Positions 38,220 through 47,667 are shown, counted from the first letter of the stretch. The stretch: 64,000 bases of DNA from Bacteroidota bacterium (GCA_013286235.1 JABDGE010000002.1:1-64000); one strand, 5' to 3'. Numbers and translations: made by a program. Notes: generated from the letters alone by a model not told the origin.

Positions 38220-39077
38220 ATGAATACTGAAAAAACCATCAACCCTCCTTCCGGCTATGCCGCATTTGCGTTATTCCTGGTGTTACTCGTTGTAGCTATC
38301 GGAACGCTCGCCGTTGAACAAATTGCAGTGGGCGTTATAGCCGCTGTTGTCGACTTTGTTTTGGTGCTGCCCGGCCTGGTGATCGTAAACCCAAATGAAT
38401 CAAAAGTGCTGACGCTTTTTGGAAAATATGTCGGTACGGTAAAGCAGGATGGCTTTTTTTGGGTGAATCCCTTCACGGTAAAAAAGAAGGTATCGTTAAG
38501 GGCATTTAACTTAAATGGCCAGCAGCTAAAAGTTAATGACAGCGTAGGTAACCCGATTGAAATTGCCGCAGTAATTGTTTGGCAGATAAAAGATACGGCC
38601 AATGCCATTTTTGCCGTTGAAAACTACCTGCAATACGTAAACATACAAAGCGAGGCTGCGGTAAGGCACCTGGCCAACTCCTTTCCATACGACAATATTG
38701 AAGATGAAACCGCTTCGATAACTTTACGCGGGGGCGCCGAACAAGTAAGCGTTCTGCTGGAGAAAGAACTTAATGAGCGACTTGACCGCGCAGGTATTGA
38801 AGTGTTGGAAGCACGCATTTCGCACCTGGCCTACTCGCCCGAAATCGCACATACCATGCTGCAAAGACAGCAGGCCTCGGCCATTATTTCCGCCCGCCGG
38901 CTGATCGTTGAGGGCGCCGTTGGTATGGTTGAAATGGCTTTGGCACGCTTATCCGAAAAGAAAATAGTTGACCTGGACGAGGAACGCAAGGCCGCGATGG
39001 TAAGCAACCTGCTGGTGGTATTATGCGGCGACCGGAGCGTTAACCCGGTTGTTAATACTGGCACTTTATACCATTAA
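38220..39077 (+). CDS. SPFH/band 7 domain membrane protein
   Basis: 285 residues. Two close hydrophobic segments occupy about 13-62. The SPFH domain (about 60-240) has VNPNESKVLTLFGKYVGTVKQDGFFWVNPF at its start and VRHLANSFPYDN and LEARISHLAYSPEIA later, as in stomatin/prohibitin relatives. These proteins build membrane scaffolds. The tail (VEGAVGMVEMALARL) is helical. It is followed after 6 nt by a ribbon-helix-helix gene, so the two form an operon. Confidence 0.9.
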   Translation: MNTEKTINPPSGYAAFALFLVLLVVAIGTLAVEQIAVGVIAAVVDFVLVLPGLVIVNPNESKVLTLFGKYVGTVKQDGFFWVNPFTVKKKVSLRAFNLNGQQLKVNDSVGNPIEIAAVIVWQIKDTANAIFAVENYLQYVNIQSEAAVRHLANSFPYDNIEDETASITLRGGAEQVSVLLEKELNERLDRAGIEVLEARISHLAYSPEIAHTMLQRQQASAIISARRLIVEGAVGMVEMALARLSEKKIVDLDEERKAAMVSNLLVVLCGDRSVNPVVNTGTLYH

Positions 39078-39083
39078 GAGAAA

Positions 39084-39251
39084 ATGGCCGAGAAAAAAGC
39101 GTTTATATTACGTATTAATCCCGAGGTATTGAAAGAGATAGAAACCTGGGCAGCCGATGAGTTTAGAAGCACGAACGGCCAGGTGGAATATCTGCTGCAA
39201 CAGGCTTTGCTGGCCAGGAAGAAGAGCAAAAGCAAGAAAAAAGGGGAATAA
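39084..39251 (+). CDS. Arc-type ribbon-helix-helix small protein
   Basis: 55 residues from ATG 39084 to TAA 39249-39251. KKAFILRINPEVLKEIETWAADEFRSTNGQVEYLLQQALL gives a short strand and two helices, the ribbon-helix-helix fold of Arc/ParD-like DNA-binding proteins; the tail is a run of Lys and Ser. It starts 6 nt after the SPFH gene, probably as its co-transcribed partner. It could repress its own operon or link the membrane scaffold to DNA. Confidence 0.85.
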   Translation: MAEKKAFILRINPEVLKEIETWAADEFRSTNGQVEYLLQQALLARKKSKSKKKGE

Positions 39252-39335
39252 CCGCAGGGCGCTTTATTATGGTTGCGATACGATCTATTGCCAACGGAAA
39301 GTAAAACGTAACACCGGACGCATCACTAAAAAAGC

Positions 39336-39343
39336 TAACTTTG
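39336..39343 (+). promoter_or_regulatory. -7 element TAACTTTG for the thiolase gene
   Basis: Exact TAnnTTTG match, 24 nt upstream of the ATG at 39368. Confidence 0.6.
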
Positions 39344-39367
39344 CCCCACCAATTTAAAGAATATTTC

Positions 39368-40546
39368 ATGAAGGAAGTTGTTATAGTATCGGCGACCCGC
39401 ACTCCGGTCGGAAGTTTTGGTGGCAGTCTGTCGGGATTTTCTGCTACACAGTTAGGCGCACTGGTGATTAAGTCTGCTATAGAAAAGGCCGGGCTAAAGC
39501 CTGAACATATCCAGGAAGTTTATATGGGCAATGTTTTATCGGCCAACCTCGGTCAGGCTCCTGCCACACAAGCGGCCATTTACGCCGGGCTGCCTCCCCT
39601 GCCTGCAACAACGGTTAACAAAGTATGTGCCTCGGGAACTAAAGCGATCATGCTCGGCGCGCAAAGTATTGCATTGGGTCAAAACGATATCGTGGTAGCA
39701 GGGGGTATGGAAAGTATGAGCAATGTACCATATTACCTCGATAAAGCGAGGAATGGCTACCGCCTCGGCAATGGCCAATTGACCGACGGGCTGATAAAAG
39801 ACGGCCTTTGGGATGTTTATAATGATTATCACATGGGTTCGGCGGCAGAACTCTGCGCAACCGAATGTAGCGTAAGCCGTGAGGATCAGGACGCCTATGC
39901 CATTGAATCCTACAAAAGGGCACAGAAAGCACAAACTGAAGGCGGGTTTACTAACGAGATAACACCTGTTGAACTAAAAGATAAAAAAGGAGAGGTGACT
40001 TTTTTTGCGGCAGACGAGGAGCCCAATGCTGTTAAATTTGATAAGATACCCTCGTTAAAACCGGTATTTAAAAAAGATGGCACAGTCACCGCAGCTAATG
40101 CTTCCACACTGAACGACGGCGCCGCTGCGGTTGTATTGATGAGTGCGGAAAAAGCCGTCGTAATGGGCATAAAGCCGCTGGCAAGAATTCTTGCCTATGC
40201 CGATGCGCAGCAGGCGCCCGAATGGTTTACCACCACACCTTCAAAGGCTATTCCACTTGCCTTGCACAGGGCAGGTCTTTCGGCAAAACAGATAGATTAT
40301 TTCGAAATCAACGAGGCTTTTTCGGTGGTTTCCATTGCCAATAACCGTTTGCTGGACCTCGACCCACGTAAGGTGAACGTAAACGGCGGCGCGGTGGCAA
40401 TCGGGCACCCGCTTGGCGCTTCCGGCGCAAGGATCGTAGTGACCTTACTGCATGTGCTTCAGCAAAATAGCGCCCGGTACGGCGCGGCCGGAATTTGCAA
40501 CGGCGGCGGCGGCGCCAGCGCGATAATTATTGAAAATTTGAGATAG
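39368..40546 (+). CDS. Acetyl-CoA C-acetyltransferase (thiolase)
   Basis: 392 residues from [17 protein letters not shown]; the in-frame codons upstream overlap the promoter. The catalytic residues are all present: nucleophile Cys in [10 protein letters not shown] near 88, His in [11 protein letters not shown] near 350 and Cys in CNGGGGASA near 380. The family condenses two acetyl-CoA or cleaves acetoacetyl-CoA in the cytoplasm, in fatty-acid or ketone metabolism. No other beta-oxidation genes are adjacent. Length and motifs are standard. Confidence 0.95.
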   Translation: MKEVVIVSATRTPVGSFGGSLSGFSATQLGALVIKSAIEKAGLKPEHIQEVYMGNVLSANLGQAPATQAAIYAGLPPLPATTVNKVCASGTKAIMLGAQSIALGQNDIVVAGGMESMSNVPYYLDKARNGYRLGNGQLTDGLIKDGLWDVYNDYHMGSAAELCATECSVSREDQDAYAIESYKRAQKAQTEGGFTNEITPVELKDKKGEVTFFAADEEPNAVKFDKIPSLKPVFKKDGTVTAANASTLNDGAAAVVLMSAEKAVVMGIKPLARILAYADAQQAPEWFTTTPSKAIPLALHRAGLSAKQIDYFEINEAFSVVSIANNRLLDLDPRKVNVNGGAVAIGHPLGASGARIVVTLLHVLQQNSARYGAAGICNGGGGASAIIIENLR

Positions 40547-40595
40547 CGTTTTGTCGAACCAGATGGGTTGCGCATGTCAGAAAATTATAAAACGA

Positions 40596-40627
40596 TTGTA
40601 TAGTCGCTGCATTTATAGTTATATTTG
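40596..40627 (+). promoter_or_regulatory. Promoter of the toxin operon, TTG ... TATATTTG
   Basis: TTG (40596-40598) and TATATTTG (40620-40627) are 21 nt apart. The ATG at 40635 is only 7 nt past the -7 element, so the mRNA would be nearly leaderless. Confidence 0.7.
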
Positions 40628-40634
40628 AAAAACG

Positions 40635-41069
40635 ATGCTTGCATTATCAGCCAATTTACAATATAACGTCGAAGGAATATTCGAACAGATGATTCATTTT
40701 CAAGATGAGCATTTGGTTAATGACTTTAAAGAATTTCTCGTGCGTTTCTTAGAGGAAATTAAGCATATAGACACTTCCCTAACCAACATTAAAAATTTGG
40801 ATAGAAATGATCTGCATACGTTATATGTGGATTTCAAACAGCTAAGTTCGGTCTTCGATAAGCTTCACCAAAGTTATTATGATAAGCGTTACATGGATGA
40901 CGAAGAACTAAAATCACTTCTCAAGAGCACTGAAAAGCAATTGCATAAATTAGCCAATATATCCCATAAATACTATACAAAACACCTCCCAATCGAAAAG
41001 GCTCCGGATTACCTAAAGTCAGGACTTGTCCAATATTCACAAGAGGTTTTAAATAAAAAACTTTCCTAA
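40635..41069 (+). CDS. Helical protein upstream of a PemK/MazF-like toxin (candidate antitoxin)
   Basis: 144 residues, almost entirely helical with charged heptads (LVNDFKEFLVRFLEEIKHIDTSL, LKSLLKSTEKQLHKLANISHKYY). No DNA-binding fold of the usual MazE, AbrB or ribbon-helix-helix type is visible, and it is about twice the length of standard antitoxins. It ends 5 nt before the toxin-like gene and the two share an AT-rich composition unlike the flanking genes, suggesting transfer as a unit. An antitoxin role is inferred from position only. Confidence 0.72.
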   Translation: MLALSANLQYNVEGIFEQMIHFQDEHLVNDFKEFLVRFLEEIKHIDTSLTNIKNLDRNDLHTLYVDFKQLSSVFDKLHQSYYDKRYMDDEELKSLLKSTEKQLHKLANISHKYYTKHLPIEKAPDYLKSGLVQYSQEVLNKKLS

Positions 41070-41074
41070 ACACA

Positions 41075-41437
41075 ATGTCTTATGACAGAGGAGATGTTAT
41101 CGAAATCTCTTTTAATATTCCGGGTGAAGGGATGAAACATCATCCTGCTATAATAATCTCGAACGAAGAGGTATATAATATAGACGGCATTTACATATGT
41201 GTAATGGTTACCCACTCAGATATGAGTAGCTATTTCGCATTTGATTTGGAAGCGGAAATGTTTGTTAATCCCAATAATATGCCCGAAGGTAAAGCAAAGG
41301 CTCATCTGATTGCTTATGTTGAGGATAGGCATGTCATTAAAAATGCCTATACAAAAAGGTGTAAAATGAAAAAAATATACGTGGATCGTCTTGTGGGCTT
41401 CATCGCATCAACAGCTTTGTCAGAAGATGAAATTTAG
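41075..41437 (+). CDS. PemK/MazF-family toxin-like protein
   Basis: 120 residues. SYDRGDVIEISFNIPGEGMKHHPAIIISNEEVY carries the GDV..F and KxHPAIIIS pattern of the PemK/MazF barrel, where the RPAL/VIS equivalent is HPAIIIS. Family members are sequence-specific ribonucleases that stop translation. A later segment MPEGKAKAHLIAYVEDRHVI fits the usual core, with KRCKMKKIYVDRLVGF near the end. It follows the 144-residue gene after 5 nt in an AT-rich two-gene operon. Confidence 0.82.
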   Translation: MSYDRGDVIEISFNIPGEGMKHHPAIIISNEEVYNIDGIYICVMVTHSDMSSYFAFDLEAEMFVNPNNMPEGKAKAHLIAYVEDRHVIKNAYTKRCKMKKIYVDRLVGFIASTALSEDEI

Positions 41438-41590
41438 ATACAACAGCTTCCGCATAGTGCATTGGTATTGTTGCTATAAGTCCAATATGACGGGGCGGTC
41501 TGCCGAGCCTCAAGCGATGCAAAGTCTCCAAAATAAAGTACCTTTACGAACGTTAAGGGGATTAGTAATAGATTAACCGTTGATTTGGCC

Positions 41591-42505
41591 GTGACAAAAA
41601 AAAGCCTTCTTTTTTTAATCTTATTTATTTCAGTATTTCTCAGATCATTTGCCCAGCACTCCGACGAAACTACCGACGAGGGTAAACTGCAGCGGTTTGA
41701 GGATTCGCTGACAACGCTGGGAAAGAATTTCATTAATGATTCGACCGGGACGAAGCGTCTCGATGCAAACTATGCGTTTATAAAAACGCTCGTCAACGCC
41801 TTGAAGATTCCGAACTCGTTTCTTTACCCCTTCGATTCGGTAAAATCCGTCAGCATCATTAACTCACCGGATAACCGTTTTCGCATATTCAGCTGGCCTG
41901 TACAGGCTGACGACGGGAGTTACCGGTTTTATGGCGCCATACAAATAAATACCGGCGGGAGCCTGCAGTTATACCCGCTGAACGACTATACGCCGTTTAT
42001 CAAACATCCCGAAGATACGGTTACCGATAACCGCAAGTGGTACGGCGCCGAGTATTACCGCATTGTGCCTGTTTATTCGCCCGGGCTTTACTACGTTTTA
42101 TTAGGCTGGAAGGGCAACAACATCCACACCAATAAGAAAGTGATTGAAGTGCTGTCCTTCAGGGATAATAAACCGGTGTTTGGCTATCCTGCTTTTATTG
42201 GCAACGGCAAAACGCGTAAGCGGGTGGTTTTTGAATATACAAGGCAGGCATCCATGCTTTTGCACTTTATCCCCGACCAGGATTTGATCGTGTTTGACCA
42301 CCTTTCTCCGCCTGATCCTAAACAACAAGACCATTTCGACATGTACGGACCCGACCTGAGCTACGACGGTTATAAGCTAAAAGACGGAAAATGGATTTAC
42401 GTGAACGATCTTGATATGCGAAATACACCCCAAAACAGGGATAATGATTTCGTCGACCCTAAAAAGCAAGCCCGCACCGACCGGGCGTCTATTGGCAACC
42501 AGTAG
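41591..42505 (+). CDS. Exported protein of unknown function
   Basis: 304 residues from GTG 41591; TTG 41585 in the same frame is an alternative. A signal peptide ends at RSFAQ. The mature part is beta-rich with aromatic repeats (DGSYRFYGAIQINTGGSLQLYPLNDY, RKWYGAEYYRIVPVYSPGLYYVLLGWKGN) and a C-terminal DHLSPPDPKQQDHFDMYGPDLSYDGYK stretch. I do not recognise a named family. It stands alone between the toxin operon and the peptide transporter. Confidence 0.78.
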   Translation: MTKKSLLFLILFISVFLRSFAQHSDETTDEGKLQRFEDSLTTLGKNFINDSTGTKRLDANYAFIKTLVNALKIPNSFLYPFDSVKSVSIINSPDNRFRIFSWPVQADDGSYRFYGAIQINTGGSLQLYPLNDYTPFIKHPEDTVTDNRKWYGAEYYRIVPVYSPGLYYVLLGWKGNNIHTNKKVIEVLSFRDNKPVFGYPAFIGNGKTRKRVVFEYTRQASMLLHFIPDQDLIVFDHLSPPDPKQQDHFDMYGPDLSYDGYKLKDGKWIYVNDLDMRNTPQNRDNDFVDPKKQARTDRASIGNQ

Positions 42506-42525
42506 TCAGGGCAAAAGTCTTGAGT

Positions 42526-42622
42526 CCTAAATCTAAAGTCGGATTTTCAGTCCTTTTAATTCAAGGCCCCCGAAACTTCCCTTCACAACTCACACCTTTC
42601 ACCTTTCGCCTTTCACCTTAAA
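42526..42622. repeat. Two heptanucleotide tracts after the exported protein gene
   Basis: AGTCTTG AGTCCTA AATCTAA AGTCGGA occupies 42526-42553. CCTTTCA CCTTTCG CCTTTCA CCTTAAA occupies 42595-42622 and is the same word set found inside alaS at 6080-6114. Confidence 0.85.
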
Positions 42623-42730
42623 ATGCCTCATTCACAAAATTTTACTGTTTGGTCGCGAAGTATTACAGTATTTAATTTTGAATTACCGGAATTGTAGTAT
42701 TTTAGTCAAATTATTTAACTGACCTCATTT

Positions 42731-44233
42731 ATGGCGCAAGAAACTTTGGCAGCCGCGGCTGTTCCAACTAAATCCAAATACCCCAAAGCCGTACCTTACA
42801 TTATAGGCAACGAAGCCGCCGAGCGGTTCAGCTATTACGGGCTGCGGTCTATCCTGGTAACCTTCCTGGTAGCTCAATTTTATAACGCGACGAAAAACCC
42901 CGCATTAACCACTACTGCCGAGGCCCATGCTAACGAAGTAACTCACTTGTTTGTCACGCTTTCCTATTTTATGCCGCTGGTTGGCGGTATCCTGGCCGAC
43001 TGGTATCTTGGGAAATATAAGATAATCTTGTGGATATCGATCGTTTACTGCCTGGGTAACCTTTTCACCTCGTCTTTTACTACGAATTTACCCCTGTTTT
43101 CCACTGGTCTTATGCTTATCGCAGTTGGCGCAGGCGGTATTAAATCGTGCGTATCGGCAAATGTTGGCGACCAGTTCGATAAGTCAAACCAGGACTTGCT
43201 CTCAAAGGTCTACGGATGGTTTTACTTCAGCATCAATGCCGGTTCGATGATCTCTACCGTATTGATCCCCTGGGTCTATCAAAACTATGGCCCTCGCCTG
43301 GCCTTCGGCATCCCGGGGGTTTTGATGGCGCTGGCTACGATTATTTTCTTTTCGGGCCGTAAAATGTACGTACGGGTGCCCCCTTCGGGTGTTAACCGGA
43401 ACAATTTTGTGTTTATATCAGTTTATGCGCTCACCCATATCGGCAAAAAACAAAAAGGGCAATCGTGGCTCGATGTCGCCAAAGGCCCCTACGATCCTGA
43501 AAAAGTAGATGGTATAAAAGCCGTTTATCGCGTCATGGCTGTTTTCTTTTTCGCCTTGCCATTTTGGGTTGTATGGGACCAAAACCTTTCGGAATGGGTA
43601 CTGCAAGCTGCTAAAATGAACCGGACAATTGGCTTCGGGTCATGGCATTTCACTATGTTAGCCGGCCAGGTTCAGACCTTCAATCCTGTATTCCTACTCA
43701 TTTTCATCCCGGTGTTCAGTTATTGGGTTTATCCGTTTTTTAATAAGATCGGCCTTAAGGCGACCCCTTTGCGCCGCCTGGGTACGGGCTTGGTCTTAAC
43801 TGCCCTTTCGTTTGTCATCATAGCGATGGCTCAAACCCTGATCGATAATGGTCAAACACCATCCATATGGTGGCAGATACTCGCTTATGTTGTTTTATCG
43901 GCCGCCGAGGTACTTGTATCGATAACTGGCCTGGAATATGCCTACACACATTCTCCCAAATCGATGAAAAGCACGATGACCGCCATCTGGCTGATGGTGG
44001 TATCGATGGGTAACCTTATCACCGCTGGCGTTAACGCTAATATTGCGGGCAAAGGCGTTTTGGCTAAACATTTGGTAGGCGCTGACTATTACTGGAATTT
44101 TGATGTGGCGCTCATCGTTGTCTTTCTCGTCGTGTTTCTTTTTGTGGCGCCACGTCTTAAAGAGCATAACTATATCGAAAACCCTGAGCCAGCCGTAGAA
44201 AATAAGATAATAGCAGACACTAATAACTTATAG
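42731..44233 (+). CDS. Proton-dependent oligopeptide transporter (POT/PTR2 family)
   Basis: 500 residues with 12-14 membrane segments. The ExxERF-type motif (GNEAAERFSYYGLRSILVTFL) in helix 1 and the loop signature GGILADWYLGKYK identify the POT family, which imports di- and tripeptides with protons through the inner membrane. Length is standard for Bacteroidota members. It has its own terminator and no operon partner. Confidence 0.94.
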   Translation: MAQETLAAAAVPTKSKYPKAVPYIIGNEAAERFSYYGLRSILVTFLVAQFYNATKNPALTTTAEAHANEVTHLFVTLSYFMPLVGGILADWYLGKYKIILWISIVYCLGNLFTSSFTTNLPLFSTGLMLIAVGAGGIKSCVSANVGDQFDKSNQDLLSKVYGWFYFSINAGSMISTVLIPWVYQNYGPRLAFGIPGVLMALATIIFFSGRKMYVRVPPSGVNRNNFVFISVYALTHIGKKQKGQSWLDVAKGPYDPEKVDGIKAVYRVMAVFFFALPFWVVWDQNLSEWVLQAAKMNRTIGFGSWHFTMLAGQVQTFNPVFLLIFIPVFSYWVYPFFNKIGLKATPLRRLGTGLVLTALSFVIIAMAQTLIDNGQTPSIWWQILAYVVLSAAEVLVSITGLEYAYTHSPKSMKSTMTAIWLMVVSMGNLITAGVNANIAGKGVLAKHLVGADYYWNFDVALIVVFLVVFLFVAPRLKEHNYIENPEPAVENKIIADTNNL

Positions 44234-44256
44234 GAGCCTCGCAATCGCTCTTTTGT

Positions 44257-44290
44257 AACAGGAAAGTTAGCAAAGCTTTCCTGTTTTTTT
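44257..44290 (+). terminator. Terminator after the peptide transporter gene
   Basis: AACAGGAAAG (44257-44266) pairs with CTTTCCTGTT (44276-44285) across a 9-nt loop and is followed by a T-run. Confidence 0.88.
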
Positions 44291-44320
44291 GTTTAAATAA
44301 TCTTAAATCGCCTATTTTTG
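44289..44320 (+). promoter_or_regulatory. Promoter of the glycosyltransferase gene, TTG ... TATTTTTG
   Basis: TTG (44289-44291) and TATTTTTG (44313-44320) are 21 nt apart. The -33 element uses the last bases of the preceding terminator T-run. The GTG start at 44351 is 30 nt downstream. Confidence 0.7.
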
Positions 44321-44350
44321 CCCTCTTGATAAATCGACAAGCCTAAAATA

Positions 44351-45082
44351 GTGCCAGATAGCGTAGTTATTATTCCCACTTATAATGAGAAGGAAAATAT
44401 CGAGCGGATGATCCGCAGGGTACTTTCCCTTCCCTATGATTTTCACCTGCTGATCATTGATGACGGATCGCCGGACGGCACGCAGAACATCGTTAAGCAA
44501 CTGCAAAACGAGTATCCCGAACGCCTTTTTATAGAGGAACGGCCAGGCAAACAGGGATTGGGAACGGCCTATATCCATGGATTCCGCTGGGCAATTGCGA
44601 GACATTACGAATATATTTTCGAGATGGATGCCGATTTTTCTCATAATCCCGATGATCTTTTAAAATTGCACCAGGCCTGCATCGAAGGCGCTGATGCTGC
44701 CATTGGATCGCGTTATATCAACGGGGTTAACGTAGTAAACTGGCCCATGAGCCGTGTGTTGATGAGCTATTTTGCGTCAGTCTATGTCCGCTTTATAACC
44801 CGGGTAAAAATAAAGGACTTCACTGCAGGGTTTATGTGCTACAAACGCCATGTATTGGAAACCATTAATTTGGATAAAATAAAATTTGTGGGCTATGCTT
44901 TTCAGATCGAGATGAAATACACCGCCATCCGGCATGGCTTTAAAGTTGTGGAAGTGCCCATCATATTTACCGACCGTACAGCAGGAACTTCGAAAATGTC
45001 GACCCGTATATTTAGAGAGGCATTTTTGGGGGTAATCCAGATGCGCATCAATGCGATTTTTAGAAAGTACCCGGAAGGATGA
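44351..45082 (+). CDS. Polyprenyl-phosphate glycosyltransferase (dolichyl-phosphate mannose synthase-like)
   Basis: 243 residues starting at GTG. GT-A fold, family 2: VVIIPTYNEKENIERMI, the nucleotide-binding DDGSPDGT, the metal site MDADFSHNP and AAIGSRYINGV. Like bacterial DPM1-type enzymes without long membrane domains, it probably transfers mannose or another sugar from a nucleotide sugar to a polyprenyl phosphate at the cytoplasmic face. The stop codon lies at the start of a 7-bp tract (GATTTTG ATTTCGG ATTTCGG, 45081-45101). Confidence 0.93.
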   Translation: MPDSVVIIPTYNEKENIERMIRRVLSLPYDFHLLIIDDGSPDGTQNIVKQLQNEYPERLFIEERPGKQGLGTAYIHGFRWAIARHYEYIFEMDADFSHNPDDLLKLHQACIEGADAAIGSRYINGVNVVNWPMSRVLMSYFASVYVRFITRVKIKDFTAGFMCYKRHVLETINLDKIKFVGYAFQIEMKYTAIRHGFKVVEVPIIFTDRTAGTSKMSTRIFREAFLGVIQMRINAIFRKYPEG

Positions 45083-45332
45083 TTTTGATTTCGGATTTCG
45101 GTCCCGATAGCTATCGGGATTCAATTTCGGATTTATTTAATAGCGAAAAGGGTCTACCCCCATCCAAAAGCACTGTCATAGTCCGATGCTCTTAAAATCT
45201 TAATTCCGCATTCGACATTTTGCATTGCGACTTCATTACAACATTCCGCAATCGGCTCCCGATAGCTATCGGGACCGACTTCACTGCAACATTCCCAAAT
45301 CCGAAATCGAACATTCGAAATCCGAAATTATC
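45081..45332. repeat. Repeat-filled space between the glycosyltransferase gene and ruvB
   Basis: Heptamer tracts lie at 45081-45101, 45203-45230 (ATTCCGC ATTCGAC ATTTTGC ATTGCGA) and 45298-45332 (AATCCGA AATCGAA CATTCGA AATCCGA AATTATC). Two perfect 18-bp palindromes TCCCGATAGCTATCGGGA stand at 45102-45119 and 45257-45274. The ruvB frame is open through part of this space, but the translated repeat is not part of the protein. Confidence 0.9.
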
Positions 45333-45348
45333 CTTAATTTCGTCACTA

Positions 45349-46371
45349 ATGAATGAACATCTTGATCCCGCCTCCGAACGTCTCTCCCCTGCTGAACGCG
45401 ACATTGAAAAAGTGCTGCGTCCGCAGGTATTTGAGGATTTTACGGGTCAGCATAAAATATTAGCCAACTTAAAAATATTTGTATTAGCCGCCCGGCAGCG
45501 TGGCGAAGCGCTGGATCATGTGCTGCTTCATGGCCCGCCGGGATTGGGTAAAACCACGCTTTCCTACATCATCGCCAATGAGATGGGCGTTGGGATAAAG
45601 ATCACATCTGGACCGGTGCTGGACAAACCGGGCGATCTTGCCGGCCTGCTAACCAACCTCGAAACCGGCGATATTTTGTTTATAGATGAGATACACCGAT
45701 TAAGCCCATTGGTCGAAGAGTACCTGTACTCGGCAATGGAGGACTTTAAGATCGACATCATGCTGGAAAGCGGCCCCAACGCCCGTTCGGTTCAAATTTC
45801 TCTTAACCCTTTTACGCTGGTCGGCGCTACTACACGCTCGGGCCTGCTAACAGCCCCGCTTCGTGCCCGCTTCGGTATCAACGCAAGGTTGGAGTACTAT
45901 GATGCAAAATTGCTTACCACCATTTTGCTGCGCTCCGCGTCAATATTAAAAACACCGATAAGCGATGAAGGCGCGTTCGAAATAGCTCGCCGCAGCCGTG
46001 GCACACCGCGTATAGCCAACGCCTTGCTTCGCCGTACACGTGATTTTGCACAAATTAAGGGTGATGGTAATATCGATACCGCTATTGCAAAATATGCCTT
46101 GAACGCATTGAACGTAGATGAACATGGCCTTGATGAAATGGACAACAAGATATTGAGCACCATCATCGACAAGTTTAAAGGCGGTCCTGTCGGACTCAAA
46201 ACGATAGCTACCGCCGTGGGCGAAGACGAAGGCACCATTGAAGAAGTTTATGAGCCCTTTTTGATACAGGAAGGTTTTTTAATGCGCACCGCCCGCGGAC
46301 GCGAGGTAACTGACATGGCCTATAAGCATTTGGGCAAATTTAAAGCCGGGGGAAATCCGAGCTTGTTTTAA
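45349..46371 (+). CDS. ruvB: Holliday junction branch migration helicase RuvB
   Basis: 340 residues from [13 protein letters not shown], the standard length. It is the hexameric motor of RuvAB branch migration in recombination and repair. Walker A is [11 protein letters not shown], Walker B is LFIDEIHRL, sensor 1 is [18 protein letters not shown], and the winged helix with [29 protein letters not shown] lies near the C-terminus. The frame extends 43 codons upstream into repeats, which I exclude. ruvA and ruvC are not in the window. Confidence 0.97.
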   Translation: MNEHLDPASERLSPAERDIEKVLRPQVFEDFTGQHKILANLKIFVLAARQRGEALDHVLLHGPPGLGKTTLSYIIANEMGVGIKITSGPVLDKPGDLAGLLTNLETGDILFIDEIHRLSPLVEEYLYSAMEDFKIDIMLESGPNARSVQISLNPFTLVGATTRSGLLTAPLRARFGINARLEYYDAKLLTTILLRSASILKTPISDEGAFEIARRSRGTPRIANALLRRTRDFAQIKGDGNIDTAIAKYALNALNVDEHGLDEMDNKILSTIIDKFKGGPVGLKTIATAVGEDEGTIEEVYEPFLIQEGFLMRTARGREVTDMAYKHLGKFKAGGNPSLF

Positions 46372-46409
46372 GCGCTCGATTGTTGCGGCGATGGTTGGTA
46401 TTCATTATT

Positions 46410-46559
46410 ATGCGAGTCAAGAAAAATACTGATGAGATGGACAATTTATTGAAAAGAGACAGAATTGGTCCGATTGAGTCTTTGTTTAGTTGCAAAACGA
46501 GCGGTATGTATTTTCCTATCTTGGTTCTTGGCTCTTGGTTCCTGGCTCTTGGCTCTTGC
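46410..46559 (+). repeat. Dispersed 84-bp codon-like repeat (copy A) plus heptamer tract
   Basis: 46413-46496 aligns with 56063-56146 on the same strand and with 49232-49306 on the opposite strand. In one frame it reads RVKKNTDEMDNLLKR and ends in SLFSCK; an ATG directly precedes it at 46410. A tract of ATCTTGG, TTCTTGG, CTCTTGG, TTCCTGG, CTCTTGG, CTCTTGC follows at 46518-46559. Repeat status is clear; coding status is uncertain. Confidence 0.85.
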
Positions 46560-46584
46560 TTCACATTATCAAACGACAAATAAA

Positions 46585-47667
46585 ATGAAAGCTGTTTTTT
46601 CCACTTTATTGCTGGTCCTGGCTGTTTTTGCAGCATCGGCCCAAAAGCCCATCCGGGTTTGCGTAGCGGGTTTGAATCATGATCATGCCCATGGCATTTT
46701 GCGGCGCTACAAGGATGGCACGGTTGATATTGTGGGCATTGCTGAACCGAACAAGGAATTGTGGGCCAAATACGGCAAGCTTTACCATATACCCGACTCA
46801 TTGTTTTTTACTGATCTTAAACAAATGCTGCTGCTGAAAAAGCCTGATGCCGTTTTGGGCTATAATGCCGTAGCCAATCATGTGGATATTGTGGAGATAT
46901 GTGCGCCATTGCATATCCCGGTGATGGTAGAAAAACCCCTGGCCGCTACATTGGCACAGGCCAAACGGATAGAAGCTTTGGCTAATCAGTACCATATCCA
47001 GGTGCTTACCAACTATGAAACAACCTGGTATCCCTCCAATTTGTACATCTATAATACGGTTGCGTCCGGCAAAATCGGTTCCATCAAAAAAATGGTGGCG
47101 CACGATGGCCACCAGGGGCCGAAAGAAATTGGCTGCAGTAAGGAGTTTCTGGCCTGGCTCACCGACCCGGTCTTGAACGGCGCCGGCCCCTTGAATGATT
47201 TTGGCTGCTACGGCGCGGACCTGATGACCTGGCTAATGCACGGTCAAAAACCAATAGCCGTTACCGCCATTACCCGGCACTACAAACCGGATGTGTATCC
47301 CAAAGTTGAGGATGACGCCACCATTCTTGTGGAATACCCCGGCGCTATGGGTCAGATCGAAGCTTCCTGGAACTGGCCTTTCGGTATCAAAGACTTTGAG
47401 GTTTTTGGCGAAACAGGTTACCTGCATGCCCTGGATACGGCCAACATCGTAACCCGGATGCGTGAAAACATAAAGGGAACCCTGAAAACCCCTCCCCTAA
47501 CCGCTCCCATCAATGATGCCATCCTGTACCTCACGGCTGTACTTAACGGTTCCCTTTCCGGAACGGATGACCAATCTTCCTTAAATTACAACATGGTGGT
47601 GATGGAAATACTGGATGCTGCCAAGCGTTCGGCAAAAGAAGGAAAGCGGATTTTGATCACCGATTGA
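46585..47667 (+). CDS. Exported Gfo/Idh/MocA-family oxidoreductase
   Basis: 360 residues from ATG 46585. A signal peptide (LLLVLAVFAASAQ) precedes the NAD(P)-binding fold RVCVAGLNHDHAHGILRRY, with IVGIAEPNKELWAKYG and the EKPLAATLAQAKRIEALA segment typical of the family. The C-terminal sheet domain starts near 150 and has the DFGCYGADLMTWLMHG helix. Members oxidise or modify sugars; export suggests a periplasmic sugar substrate. The stop codon lies in a 9-bp repeat (GATTGAGCC GATTAATGT GATTAGAGG). The upstream frame is repeat DNA. Confidence 0.9.
   Translation: MKAVFSTLLLVLAVFAASAQKPIRVCVAGLNHDHAHGILRRYKDGTVDIVGIAEPNKELWAKYGKLYHIPDSLFFTDLKQMLLLKKPDAVLGYNAVANHVDIVEICAPLHIPVMVEKPLAATLAQAKRIEALANQYHIQVLTNYETTWYPSNLYIYNTVASGKIGSIKKMVAHDGHQGPKEIGCSKEFLAWLTDPVLNGAGPLNDFGCYGADLMTWLMHGQKPIAVTAITRHYKPDVYPKVEDDATILVEYPGAMGQIEASWNWPFGIKDFEVFGETGYLHALDTANIVTRMRENIKGTLKTPPLTAPINDAILYLTAVLNGSLSGTDDQSSLNYNMVVMEILDAAKRSAKEGKRILITD

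Noticed and set aside
45220-45348. N-terminal extension of RuvB by 43 codons
   Set aside because: The extension encodes heptamer repeats and the 18-bp palindrome; the normal RuvB start is MNEHLDP at 45349.
46465-46584. N-terminal extension of the Gfo/Idh/MocA protein
   Set aside because: It translates the CTCTTGG tract; the signal peptide begins at ATG 46585.
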